From: DATKPE01 sp035524335
Lineage (GTDB): Bacteria; Bacteroidota; Ignavibacteria; UBA10030; SZUA-254
Length of the DNA stretch: 14,413 bases
Assembly: GCA_035524335.1 (NCBI GenBank)
Contig: DATKPE010000052.1
Coordinates: 1-14,413 of the forward strand
Direction: 5' to 3'
The notes under the pieces are model-generated. The model worked only from the letters and a program-made list of their open reading frames with translations. It was not told the DNA's origin and searched no databases. This document shows positions 1 through 9,530 of this stretch, piece by piece. Each line of letters opens with the position of its first letter. Within the stretch, counting starts at the first letter, position 1. Made by a program: the position numbers and the translations under genes.

Positions 1-131
1 GCTTCTTCACACATGTCGGATCGTGATTGCGGGAAAGCATGAACACCGCGTCTCCGGCGGCAGTATCTCAGAGTTGACATCATACACATTCGAGAAGAAA
101 AACCATCAGGCGGATATATCAGGGGAAGACG

Positions 132-560
132 ATGAACATAATAATCGGGAAGAGAACGATCGCAAAATGGAAGAGGGTGCTCTACTGGTTATCGACAGGC
201 ATGGCATCGCTGGCACTGATCGCAACGGGAGTTTCCGATTTCATCCATGTGCCTCCCGTGATGGAGGGGTTGAAGGTACTCGGATATCCGGCGTATTTTG
301 CCACGATCATCGGAACCTGGCAACTGCTCGGTGTTGCCGCACTGTTTATTCCCGGGTATCCGCGATTAACGGATTGGGCATACGCTGGCTTTTTCTTTAT
401 GCTCACTGGTGCCTCGATGTCGCACGCCATTACGGGCGATCCGATGGGGCATATCCTCGTTCCCCTCCTCCTCCTCGGCCTTCTCACCGCATCACGGCTG
501 TTGCGGTCAGCGCGGGAGCCGAAGCCATTCTCGGGAACACCAAGCCCGCCCACGCAATGA
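132..560 (+). CDS. DoxX-like family small integral membrane protein
   Basis: This 142-residue protein is almost entirely hydrophobic. Four membrane segments are visible at roughly residues 17-37, 48-70, 78-96 and 104-122, and the C-terminal tail is short, basic and proline-rich. The pattern fits the DoxX-like family: a glycine-rich loop with the sequence LKVLGYPAYFATIIG, then TWQLLGVAAL, then a GASMSHAITGDP loop. Family members are small membrane proteins of mostly unresolved role, and a redox function has been proposed for some; I cannot assign a substrate here. The start is supported by a GGGGAAG Shine-Dalgarno about five bases ahead of the ATG. The stop overlaps a possible ATG of the next frame in an ATGA arrangement at 557-560, so the downstream gene may be cotranscribed. 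Confidence 0.85.
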   Translation: MNIIIGKRTIAKWKRVLYWLSTGMASLALIATGVSDFIHVPPVMEGLKVLGYPAYFATIIGTWQLLGVAALFIPGYPRLTDWAYAGFFFMLTGASMSHAITGDPMGHILVPLLLLGLLTASRLLRSAREPKPFSGTPSPPTQ

Positions 561-604
561 CGAAGATGGCGCGAGCGGCCACATATTGTGACAGTTCGAT
601 GCAT

Positions 605-1684
605 ATGGCAACACGAAGAAAATACTTCAGTATGAAGGTGATCATTATTCTCACGGTGATGCTGCACATCGGTGAAAGCACAGGCCGTTGTCAGACTGCG
701 CAGGATTCCCTGCAAAACTTCCTGCGCGCAAATTTTGGATTCACGAACGATGACCTGAGAGCTGTTGAGTCAGGAGAGATCGCGACCAGGGCCCTCGGAA
801 CAGACAACCCCGCCGAAATTGCGGTGTTTGGAACGGCCCATCTTCAGGTGCCCCTGGAATTTATCGTTGCGCAGTATCGTAATCTCACAATGTTCAGGGA
901 TAATGCTCTTGTGCCGGAAATAGGTATGTTCAGTGTTCCCCCTCAACTGTCTGATCTCGATGGATTATCGCTTGAGGAAGAGGACATGCGAGCCCTTCGG
1001 GATTGTCGACCTGGTGATTGCAAGGTGAAACTGCCCAAGGCAATGATGGCGCGCTTTAACACAGAGATTGATTGGAACAGATCCGATGTTCGTTCTCAGG
1101 TGCTGGGATTGACCAAAGCAATGCTTGTTGAATTCGTGAAGTCATATCTTGCGGAAGGAAACGGCGCTTTGGGGAACTACGACGATCAGGTCCCACCCCT
1201 CGATAGAGTACAGGAATATCAGGAAATACTTCGCGAGGAACCCAGCCTCCTCTTCCATGATTCATCGCTCTTTCGTTATCTTGATCAATTTCCAAATGTC
1301 CGGCTGACAAACACGGAAGATTTCATCTACTGGCAAAAACAGAAGTTTGAAAAAATCAAACCGGTATTCAGTCTCAACCACCTCACGATCATCATGCCGG
1401 AGTCGGGCAGCACGACTGCGCTTGTCGCCTCACATCAGATCTATGCAGATCATTATTATGAAAATTCACTGACCATCACCGCGTTCGTTGAGGATGGGCA
1501 CAGATCCGGAGTGTATCTCTTGTCCCTCATTCGTTCCTGCTTCGATGATCTCCGGAAAAAAGGAATTGTCGATATGCGTCCCGCATTGCGCGATGAGATA
1601 TATAAGCAGGCACTGGCGGAGATGCGGCGGGGAAAAAAACGGCTGGAATCCTTATTCCGGCGGCAAATGGAAAAACGTAATTGA
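605..1684 (+). CDS. secreted protein of unknown function
   Basis: I recognise no named domain. The open frame runs back to position 23, but that part only shadows the DoxX-like gene. I place the start at 605 because it gives a basic n-region (ATRRK) followed by the hydrophobic stretch VIIILTVML and a likely cleavage site near residues 30-33, which is a signal peptide. Alternatives are 557 (ATGA overlap with the upstream stop), 599 and 632; none has a strong ribosome binding site. The mature part of about 325 residues is soluble and mixed alpha/beta. It holds a CRPGDC motif at residues 134-139, which could form a disulfide, a central VPPQLSDL segment and a highly charged C-terminal helix (KKRLESLFRRQMEKR). 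I have a vague memory of similar uncharacterised exported proteins in Acidobacteria and related phyla. Its place between two membrane proteins suggests an envelope role, which is inference. Confidence 0.75.
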   Translation: MATRRKYFSMKVIIILTVMLHIGESTGRCQTAQDSLQNFLRANFGFTNDDLRAVESGEIATRALGTDNPAEIAVFGTAHLQVPLEFIVAQYRNLTMFRDNALVPEIGMFSVPPQLSDLDGLSLEEEDMRALRDCRPGDCKVKLPKAMMARFNTEIDWNRSDVRSQVLGLTKAMLVEFVKSYLAEGNGALGNYDDQVPPLDRVQEYQEILREEPSLLFHDSSLFRYLDQFPNVRLTNTEDFIYWQKQKFEKIKPVFSLNHLTIIMPESGSTTALVASHQIYADHYYENSLTITAFVEDGHRSGVYLLSLIRSCFDDLRKKGIVDMRPALRDEIYKQALAEMRRGKKRLESLFRRQMEKRN

Positions 1685-1710
1685 CATACACAATGACATA
1701 CCCGGTTATC

Positions 1711-1754
1711 TGCCCGCCATCGGCGAGCGGTTCGCTCAACGCCGGCGATGGGCA
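1711..1754. repeat. branched inverted repeat after the secreted protein gene
   Basis: An outer stem is formed by CCATCG (1717-1722) with CGATGG (1746-1751). It is extended by TGC (1711-1713) with GCA (1752-1754) across a three-base bulge. Inside it sits a second perfect hairpin, GAGCG / CGCTC, with a GTT loop (1725-1737). No T-run follows, so this is not a classic terminator. It may be a transcript-end structure or a REP-like element. Confidence 0.4.
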
Positions 1755-1782
1755 GTTCTCTCCCGTGCCAAATCCAACCTGT

Positions 1783-1804
1783 TCACATCTATCCGGAGAT
1801 GTGA
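1783..1804. promoter_or_regulatory. perfect 8-bp inverted repeat upstream of the permease gene
   Basis: TCACATCT (1783-1790) and AGATGTGA (1797-1804) are exact inverted copies separated by six bases. A T-G wobble extends the pairing by one position in RNA. The element ends 28 bases before the AI-2E permease start and just ahead of its ribosome binding site. It could be a dimeric regulator's operator or a 5' leader hairpin. No T-run follows, so it is not a typical terminator. No regulator gene is visible nearby. Confidence 0.4.
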
Positions 1805-1831
1805 GAAATAAAGGGACCGAAAGGAATATCT

Positions 1832-2866
1832 ATGACTGAAGAGAAGACGTCTTACCGAGGGACACGCTTTTTTCTCAACGCTGCGGCCTTCGTCATCATT
1901 TTGTGGGGTATCAATCTGGCACAGCCGGTCCTGGTCCTGTTTCTCGTGGCGGGTTTTCTGGCGACAATCGGAATGATGCCGTTACTCTGGCTGGAACGGA
2001 AAGGGTTGCATTCCGCTGCGGCTGTGTTCCTTGTCATGGCGGCGATGATTATACTTCTGTCGGGAATCGGTATCCTGGTCGGTACCTCATTGAGCAGTTT
2101 CTACGATGCGTTGCCTCTCTATCAGACCCGATTTCATGAGATGCTCGTTGGTTTCAGGTCGATGCTGGCGAAGAGGGGGATTACCGTCACCGATAAGATA
2201 TTGCTCGGTTATATCAATCCCGGGATGGTTATGAACTTCACTGCTTCCTTGTTCACCTCACTAAGTTCAGCGCTTTCCAATACTCTGCTTATTCTTTTCC
2301 TTGTCATCTTCGTTCTTCTCGAAGCATCGATCTTTCCCGCCAAATTACGGTTAGCTCTCGACAAGCCTCAGGCGGATTTTCCACGGGTGACGAGGTTTTT
2401 CAATGAGATCAAACATTATCTCGTGATTAAGACGGTGATAAACCTGGCCGGCGCAACGCTGATAATAATATTTTTGTCAGTTCTCGGTGTGGATTTCGCT
2501 GTCCTGTGGGGATTTCTCGCCTTTCTTCTAGCCTTCGTGCCGACAGTGGGGTCGATCATGGCCGCGATCCCCGCTGTCCTCCTTGCCTTTATTCAATTTG
2601 GGGGTGGCACCGCGGCACTGACAGCAGCGGGATATCTGGTCATTGGCATGATTCTCGGTAATGTTATTGAACCAAAAATCATGGGGCGAAAGCTTGGCAT
2701 GTCAACCCTGACCGTCTTTGTTGCTCTGATATTTTGGGGGTCTCTGCTCGGCCCGGTCGGGGCGTTGCTCTGTGTTCCGCTCACTCTTTGTCTCAGGCTC
2801 GTGTGTGAGATGAGTGAAGACACAAGATGGTTGGCAGTATTGTTAGGGCCTGACGCACCCCGGTGA
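1832..2866 (+). CDS. AI-2E family transporter (YdiK/PerM/TqsA-like permease)
   Basis: This 344-residue polytopic membrane protein has the usual length and topology of the AI-2E exporter family. Paired N-terminal membrane segments lie near residues 13-50, with another at 62-85. A periplasmic-type loop of about 55 residues follows, then a segment at 150-168 and a cluster of C-terminal segments at 200-325. Typical motifs are the FVPTVGS bend at 235-241 and the GNVIEPKIMGRKLGMS stretch at 276-291, followed by a GPVGALLCVP segment. The start has a good AAGGA Shine-Dalgarno at 1821-1825. Despite its name, the family includes many proteins with no link to autoinducer-2, including Na+(Li+)/H+ antiporters, so the substrate is unknown. 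A perfect inverted repeat just upstream suggests regulated expression. Confidence 0.92.
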   Translation: MTEEKTSYRGTRFFLNAAAFVIILWGINLAQPVLVLFLVAGFLATIGMMPLLWLERKGLHSAAAVFLVMAAMIILLSGIGILVGTSLSSFYDALPLYQTRFHEMLVGFRSMLAKRGITVTDKILLGYINPGMVMNFTASLFTSLSSALSNTLLILFLVIFVLLEASIFPAKLRLALDKPQADFPRVTRFFNEIKHYLVIKTVINLAGATLIIIFLSVLGVDFAVLWGFLAFLLAFVPTVGSIMAAIPAVLLAFIQFGGGTAALTAAGYLVIGMILGNVIEPKIMGRKLGMSTLTVFVALIFWGSLLGPVGALLCVPLTLCLRLVCEMSEDTRWLAVLLGPDAPR

Positions 2867-3252
2867 ACAGGGGATCCGGCACAAGACCACTCGCTCGCTT
2901 CCCGGAGACGATGTTCGGAAATCCGAAACAAATGCACATGATCGAATAGGACCAATATGAAAACCTGACCGCAGGTCCGGTCATTGACGATTTTCGTCAT
3001 TCATCGTTGTTTGCCATTTCGTGTTTGAAATTCGAATTTGCCCCACCTCAGTGTCCGGACTCCCACTAATTCCGAGCGGGACTGCTGTACTGGAGGACTT
3101 CGGAGATCAGCTGTGATGACGGCTTGTGTCTCCTGGAGGGTGGAGAACGCATATCCTTTCGCCACCTGTCGCCGCGCGCAGGTCAGTTGTGTCTGAAAGG
3201 TAAAATCGTTATACTCCCCGGACGTTTTCAGCACCCATCAAAGGAAGTGCAC
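2867..3252. other. intergenic region holding repeat copy A
   Basis: No convincing gene is present. A weak TTCGG / CCGAA hairpin lies at 2914-2927. The first copy of the dispersed repeat occupies about 2964-3091. The last ~160 bases lead into the secreted hydrolase gene and end in its ribosome binding site. I see no clear sigma70-type promoter and no terminator with a T-run for the permease gene. Confidence 0.6.
2964..3091 (+). repeat. dispersed intergenic repeat, copy A
   Basis: This ~128-bp stretch matches 6453-6577 in the same orientation. Shared blocks in the same order are GACCGCAGGTCCGGTC, TTGACGATTTT, CATTTCGTG, CCTCAGTGT and CGGGACT, interrupted by small indels. It opens with a hairpin, TGACCG / CGGTCA around CAGGTC (2966-2983). 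A second hairpin, TGACGA / TCGTCA with a TTT loop, follows at 2985-2999 and is absent from copy B. It lies just upstream of the hydrolase gene. Confidence 0.75.
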
Positions 3253-6200
3253 GTGAACAGACGATCATGCTGTTACTGCGTTCTTGTTTGTCTCCACCTT
3301 TCCTTCTCATCCCTCTCGCCCGGTCAGGGGAAATACACCGTCGACGACATCGGAACCCTCGGAGGAGCCACTGCCGGATTTGCGGTGAACGATTCCGGGT
3401 GGGTGGCGGGATATTCATATGTCTCGGGCGTCGCGCATGCGTTTCTCTACCGGCACGGTTTCATGACAGATCTCGGTGTGCTCGGAGCCGTATCATCCGG
3501 GGGACAGACGACGGAGACACACGGGACCGATCCCGTTGCTGGTCGTTCCGGAGGGAGGCGGGAAGTGATGGGAGGAGGCGGAAGCCGGGCCCTGGGGTTG
3601 GATAATGCAGGCCGGGTGGTCGGCAATTCGTCGCTTTCCGGCAATATCGAAGGCCACGCGTTTCTCTATGACGCCGGCGTGATGACCGATATCGGTACGC
3701 TTGTCGGAAGTACGGGAGTGAGCGTCGCAGCCGCGATCAATGATTCCGGCATCATCGTCGGATACTCCGACGCCGGTACCGGGCGCCATGCGTTCATCTA
3801 CCGAAACGGAAACATGTCGGATCTCGGGACATTGGGCTATGTGTACAGTTTCGCCTACGGTGTAAACAAATCGGGATCGATCACCGGAATATCGACGCGG
3901 GCCGACAGCATCAATACCGCCTTTCTGTATCAGAACGGCACGATGACCGATATCGGCGCGATCGGAGGATGGTATACCAGCGGTGCGTTCGGAATCAATA
4001 GTGCCGGGCATATCGTCGGCTCTTTCAATCTGCCGGTAAGCGGACAGCATGCGTTTGTCTATCGGGATGGGACGGTGAAGGACCTTGGCGCTCTCGGGAG
4101 CGAGAGCGTTGGCCGGGCGATCAACGATTCCGATCAGATTGCCGGCTGGACCTACGTTTCCCCTTCGGATGCCATTCACGCGGTCCTCTGGGAAGCCGAT
4201 TCTCTCCGTGATCTCAATTCATGCATCGACACGGCATCGGGATGGACGCTCGAATATGCCTACGGCATCAACAACCGCGGCCAGATCGTCGGATCGGGGT
4301 TGCACAACGGACAGCCGCGCGCGTTCCTTCTGACGCCCCGGCGCTGGCCCGTCCTCCTTGTCCCCGGCATCGGCGCCACCTATCCTGCCGATCAAAATGA
4401 CATCGGTCCGTGGATGTTCACCCGCGGGATTCAGCCATCCGGGCTTCAGATAGACCCGCTCGCCCACGCCTACGACGACCTGATTCAGACGCTGAAGAAC
4501 GCCGGCTATGTTGAGGGCAAGGATCTTTTCATCGTCAATTACGACTGGCGCATTCCGCCCGGACCGTTCGACGGCGTCTTTGACGGCGTTGTGAACGGCA
4601 TCTCGGCGGCGTCGCTGACGGACTCCACATTCAGTTACGCAGTCGATTACCTCGGTTTTTACCTGAGGCAGGCGATGGACGCGTGGGAGGCGGATCACCC
4701 GGGGTCGATCCTCGACAGCGTCAACATCATTGCGCACAGCACCGGTGGTCTGGTGGCCAGAACGTACATCCAGAGTCCGGCCTGCGGTGGAACGTTTGCC
4801 GGCGGCAGGAGACTGCCCAGAGTGGAGAACCTCATCATGGTCGGTGTGCCGAACCGCGGCGCATCGAAAGCATGGAACCCCCTCCACGATAATTGGGGCG
4901 TCGACATCACGTTTCAGCTTGTCCTCTCGAAAATATTGAACCTGGGGTACCAGAAAGTTCTCGCCGGCGGAATTATCACCGGGCCGGATATCGATATCAG
5001 TCTGAGTTCCCTCGCCGGTCCCGTCTGTCAGGATTCTCCGCAGATCTGTTTTGTTCACCAGTATAATCCGACAGCCCGTTCACTTCTCGCAACGTACGAC
5101 TTCATCGATTTCGGAGCCGGTTTCACGAACGTCAACGGCGACACCTCCTCCCGGAACAATCTTCTCCTCGACCTGAACGCCGGCCTTGATCTTTCGCTGG
5201 CGGGAGATCCGAATGCGTTTGCCGACAGTTCCCACGTCAGCGTGATCTATGCAACCAACGTCGCTACGCCGACGGCGGTCGTGAAAAAGGTGGGCCCTTC
5301 CGGAAACCCGAACGTCATCGTGCCGTTCAGCAGCTTTGTCACACGGGATGCCCGCCCCGGGGAGACCTGGTATCAGGATATCGTCGCCCCATCGAGCGGC
5401 GACGGCACGGTGCCTCTCGAATCGTCCTCCGGCCAGTTCATCGGCGATCCGCGGGTGCATCTTTTTCCTTTCGCGAAGGGAACGAACACCTCGGGCGATG
5501 TATCGCATCTCGGCCTCATGTTCAATGCAGATGTCCAGCAGCAGATCCTCAATATTCTCGGCGTTCGTCTCCCGCCGGAAAAAATTTCGACGACGAAACA
5601 TTCGGCGTTTGCCGCTCTGATGTCCACGGCCGGGAATGTCGCGGCGAATATCATCGGCGGGAGTCTCCTGGGGCTCATTCTCGACCCGCTGGAGGGATTC
5701 GTCGTCGACGCAAACGGGAAGCGGCTCGGTTACAGCGTGGCGGCCGGACCCCTGGCAGAAATTCCCGGGAGTACCTGGTTCGGCGATTCGGCCGGGATCG
5801 GATGGATCATGGAACCGACGGCCTTTCCGGCATCTCTCCACCTGACCGGATTGGGCGGCGCCTATTATTCGATGGTGAGCGTGATCGATTCATCGGGGAG
5901 CACCGGGGTGATCGATCAGGGCGTCCTCGGTGCGGGGGCCACCCGGGTGATTCCGATTCCGTCAGGTGTCACCTCCGTCCGCGAGCTGAAGCCGTTTCAG
6001 AAACCGGCCGTTTTCGGTCTCGCGCAGAACTACCCGAATCCTTTCAACCCGGCGACGACAATCAGATTTCAGATTCCTGACGCCGGATGGGTGACACTGA
6101 CGGTGTATACTGTTCTCGGGACCGAGGTGACGCGGCTCGTCAACGGAGAGCTCAGGGCGGGAGAGTACGCAGTTACCTGGGATGCGTCCGCTCTGCCGAG

Positions 6201-6270
6201 CGGAGTCTATTTCAGCCGCCTCACCTCCGGCTCGCATACCCAGACGAGAAAGCTGCTGCTCCTGCGGTGA
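3253..6270 (+). CDS. secreted HAF-repeat / LCAT-like alpha-beta hydrolase with T9SS sorting domain
   Basis: I start this 1005-residue protein at GTG 3253, not further upstream: an AAGGAAG ribosome binding site sits about seven bases ahead and a signal peptide begins there (NRRSC, then a hydrophobic stretch to about residue 26). Residues ~30-360 hold about six HAF-type repeats, each a glycine-rich strand, IND/VNKSG, then HAFLYxxGxMxDLGTLG. The first loop carries an extra Gly/Ser/Arg-rich insertion. Residues ~365-780 are an LCAT/PGAP1-like lipase or acyltransferase domain. It starts with LLVPGIG and has nucleophile Ser496 in AHSTGG, Asp717 in SGDGTVP and His752 in SHLGL, so the triad looks complete. 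The end (~920-1005) is a T9SS type A sorting domain starting NYPNPFNP and closing with GVYFSRLTSG and a basic tail. It should be exported, cross the outer membrane by T9SS and act on lipid or ester substrates; the substrate is unknown. Confidence 0.9.
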   Translation: MNRRSCCYCVLVCLHLSFSSLSPGQGKYTVDDIGTLGGATAGFAVNDSGWVAGYSYVSGVAHAFLYRHGFMTDLGVLGAVSSGGQTTETHGTDPVAGRSGGRREVMGGGGSRALGLDNAGRVVGNSSLSGNIEGHAFLYDAGVMTDIGTLVGSTGVSVAAAINDSGIIVGYSDAGTGRHAFIYRNGNMSDLGTLGYVYSFAYGVNKSGSITGISTRADSINTAFLYQNGTMTDIGAIGGWYTSGAFGINSAGHIVGSFNLPVSGQHAFVYRDGTVKDLGALGSESVGRAINDSDQIAGWTYVSPSDAIHAVLWEADSLRDLNSCIDTASGWTLEYAYGINNRGQIVGSGLHNGQPRAFLLTPRRWPVLLVPGIGATYPADQNDIGPWMFTRGIQPSGLQIDPLAHAYDDLIQTLKNAGYVEGKDLFIVNYDWRIPPGPFDGVFDGVVNGISAASLTDSTFSYAVDYLGFYLRQAMDAWEADHPGSILDSVNIIAHSTGGLVARTYIQSPACGGTFAGGRRLPRVENLIMVGVPNRGASKAWNPLHDNWGVDITFQLVLSKILNLGYQKVLAGGIITGPDIDISLSSLAGPVCQDSPQICFVHQYNPTARSLLATYDFIDFGAGFTNVNGDTSSRNNLLLDLNAGLDLSLAGDPNAFADSSHVSVIYATNVATPTAVVKKVGPSGNPNVIVPFSSFVTRDARPGETWYQDIVAPSSGDGTVPLESSSGQFIGDPRVHLFPFAKGTNTSGDVSHLGLMFNADVQQQILNILGVRLPPEKISTTKHSAFAALMSTAGNVAANIIGGSLLGLILDPLEGFVVDANGKRLGYSVAAGPLAEIPGSTWFGDSAGIGWIMEPTAFPASLHLTGLGGAYYSMVSVIDSSGSTGVIDQGVLGAGATRVIPIPSGVTSVRELKPFQKPAVFGLAQNYPNPFNPATTIRFQIPDAGWVTLTVYTVLGTEVTRLVNGELRAGEYAVTWDASALPSGVYFSRLTSGSHTQTRKLLLLR
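3340..4330 (+). repeat. tandem HAF-type protein repeats within the secreted hydrolase gene
   Basis: The encoded peptide repeats about every 45-55 residues with the core HAF(L/I/V)YRxGxMxDLGxLG. Visible units end in HAFLYRHG, HAFLYDAG, HAFIYRNG, TAFLYQNG, HAFVYRDG and HAVLWEAD, with a terminal RAFLL. These match the extracellular HAF repeat family and probably form beta-propeller-like blades. The DNA copies are diverged, so this is an old protein repeat and not a recent tandem duplication. Confidence 0.8.
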
Positions 6271-6603
6271 CCTCTCTCTTTGGGCTCTTCGTGTCGACGT
6301 GGTGAAAAGGATTTACCAGTTCCCAAGGGATGCCTTCGACCGGAGAGCCCAGGCACGTAAAGGATCGTGCGGTTGAAGTCGATAGCGATGAGCTGAACAT
6401 TGAGGTTGATCGGGGATCTCGGTCGTGTACCCGTCATTTTCAAACAGGCGGGAACCCGACCGCAGGTCCGGTCGTTGACGATTTTAGTTGTGTGTCATTT
6501 CGTGCTTCGGATTTCGTATTTTCCACTCCCTCCTCAGTGTACGGATTCCCACAAGTTACGATCGGGACTCCGGTACTCTATCAATTCCCCGAAGCGGCCC
6601 GGT
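6271..6603. other. convergent intergenic region with repeat sequences
   Basis: There is no gene between the ends of the hydrolase (plus) and phosphoesterase (minus) genes. The first ~35 bases (6272-6308) resemble the CTTCGTGTC...CGTGGTGAAAA motif that I remember as a common intergenic sequence in environmental genomes. The second part holds repeat copy B. No hairpin followed by a T-run was found for either gene. Confidence 0.6.
6453..6577 (+). repeat. dispersed intergenic repeat, copy B
   Basis: This is the second copy of the repeat seen at 2964-3091, in direct orientation about 3.4 kb away. The leading hairpin is CGACCG / CGGTCG around the same CAGGTC loop (6457-6474). Compared with copy A, the outermost pair changes from T-A to C-G on both arms, so pairing is kept. 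An internal segment of about 11 bases that forms the second hairpin in copy A is missing here. Confidence 0.75.
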
Positions 6604-9024
<2,421 letters not shown>

Positions 9025-9175
9025 TGCGGTCTTTCAATAATTCGTGGAGGGACGGCAGTATCAAATCGTCATTACCGGAGCGGTCAAATTTTATCCGACG
9101 GCAGATTCCCAAACTCGGAACGGACCGGACAGTACGGAAAAACAATTCTCATGGAGAGAGCTGTTCAAGCAATAA

Positions 9176-9209
9176 CTGTATAAACGGTATTGTTACCATT
9201 TAGTTACAG
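9176..9209. promoter_or_regulatory. long imperfect inverted repeat, possible operator or hairpin
   Basis: The 34-base element folds as CTGTA, TAAA, mismatch, GGTA, a TTGT loop, TACC, mismatch, TTTA, a two-base bulge, TACAG, giving 13 pairs. GTTAC also occurs twice, 11 bases apart (9192 and 9203). Such symmetry in AT-rich DNA between divergent genes fits a regulator binding site or a strong RNA hairpin; which one cannot be told from sequence. Confidence 0.4.
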
Positions 9210-9297
9210 CCAGTGGATAAAAATACATCGTCTCTCTTCAACCGCATGACGGTATAATTCCGCTCCCGTTCACCCTATTCAACGGATTTTACAGGAA

Positions 9298-9339
9298 ATG
9301 AGTGCCGCCCCTGACCTGCAGACGCATCTGCAGCTTTAA
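9298..9339 (+). other. possible 13-codon leader ORF overlapping a hairpin
   Basis: An ATG at 9298 preceded by AGGAA opens a 13-codon frame (MSAAPDLQTHLQL) ending at TAA 9337-9339. Its last codons form a perfect hairpin, CTGCAGA / TCTGCAG with a four-base loop, at 9316-9333. The ribosome binding site is too close to the ATG to be ideal. It could be a leader peptide for the RRM cluster, or chance. Confidence 0.2.
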
Positions 9340-9450
9340 TGATGTCGCAAACAGACCTTTTGATCTTTTCTCATGTCGCCGCCTCATCGGAGTGATGATT
9401 AGGATTCCGCGGGGATTATGTTTACATTTATCAGGTGATGTATCCTGTTA

Positions 9451-9463
9451 GGTCGAGACGACC
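9451..9463 (+). other. short hairpin in the RRM gene leader
   Basis: GGTCG and CGACC pair around an AGA loop. Adding flanking TA pairs through a single bulged C lengthens the stem to seven pairs. It lies about 70 bases upstream of the first RRM start and has no T-run, so it is a leader hairpin candidate, not a terminator. Confidence 0.3.
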
Positions 9464-9530
9464 CTACCATTCCTCCCGCCCAACTAACTCACGTCGTCCC
9501 AGTCTTCATTGATTTTCGGAAGGATCGACC

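Larger units (their letters stand above)
9025..9530. other. long divergent intergenic region / probable RRM leader
   Basis: This ~500-base region separates the phosphoesterase gene (minus) from the RRM cluster (plus). It contains an imperfect long hairpin at 9176-9209, a perfect 7-bp hairpin at 9316-9333 inside a possible 13-codon ORF (9298-9339), and a smaller hairpin at 9451-9463. No promoter pair could be called with confidence. The spacing would allow a structured 5' untranslated leader for the downstream RNA-binding protein gene. Confidence 0.5.

Noticed and set aside
75..103. TTGACA at 75-80 as a sigma70 promoter
   Set aside because: No acceptable -10 hexamer lies 16-18 bases downstream, so the perfect -35 match alone is not enough.
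23..604. N-terminal extension of the secreted protein frame back to position 23
   Set aside because: It overlaps the DoxX-like gene in another frame and encodes no plausible domain; a signal peptide begins near 605.
1681..1710. TTGACA overlapping the stop of the secreted protein gene as a promoter for the permease
   Set aside because: The best -10 at the right spacing matches only three of six consensus bases.
4219..5058. 279-codon open frame on the minus strand, with further ones at 3493-4179 and 5080-5841
   Set aside because: All are antisense to the secreted hydrolase, which has clear repeats, catalytic residues and a sorting domain in the plus frame.
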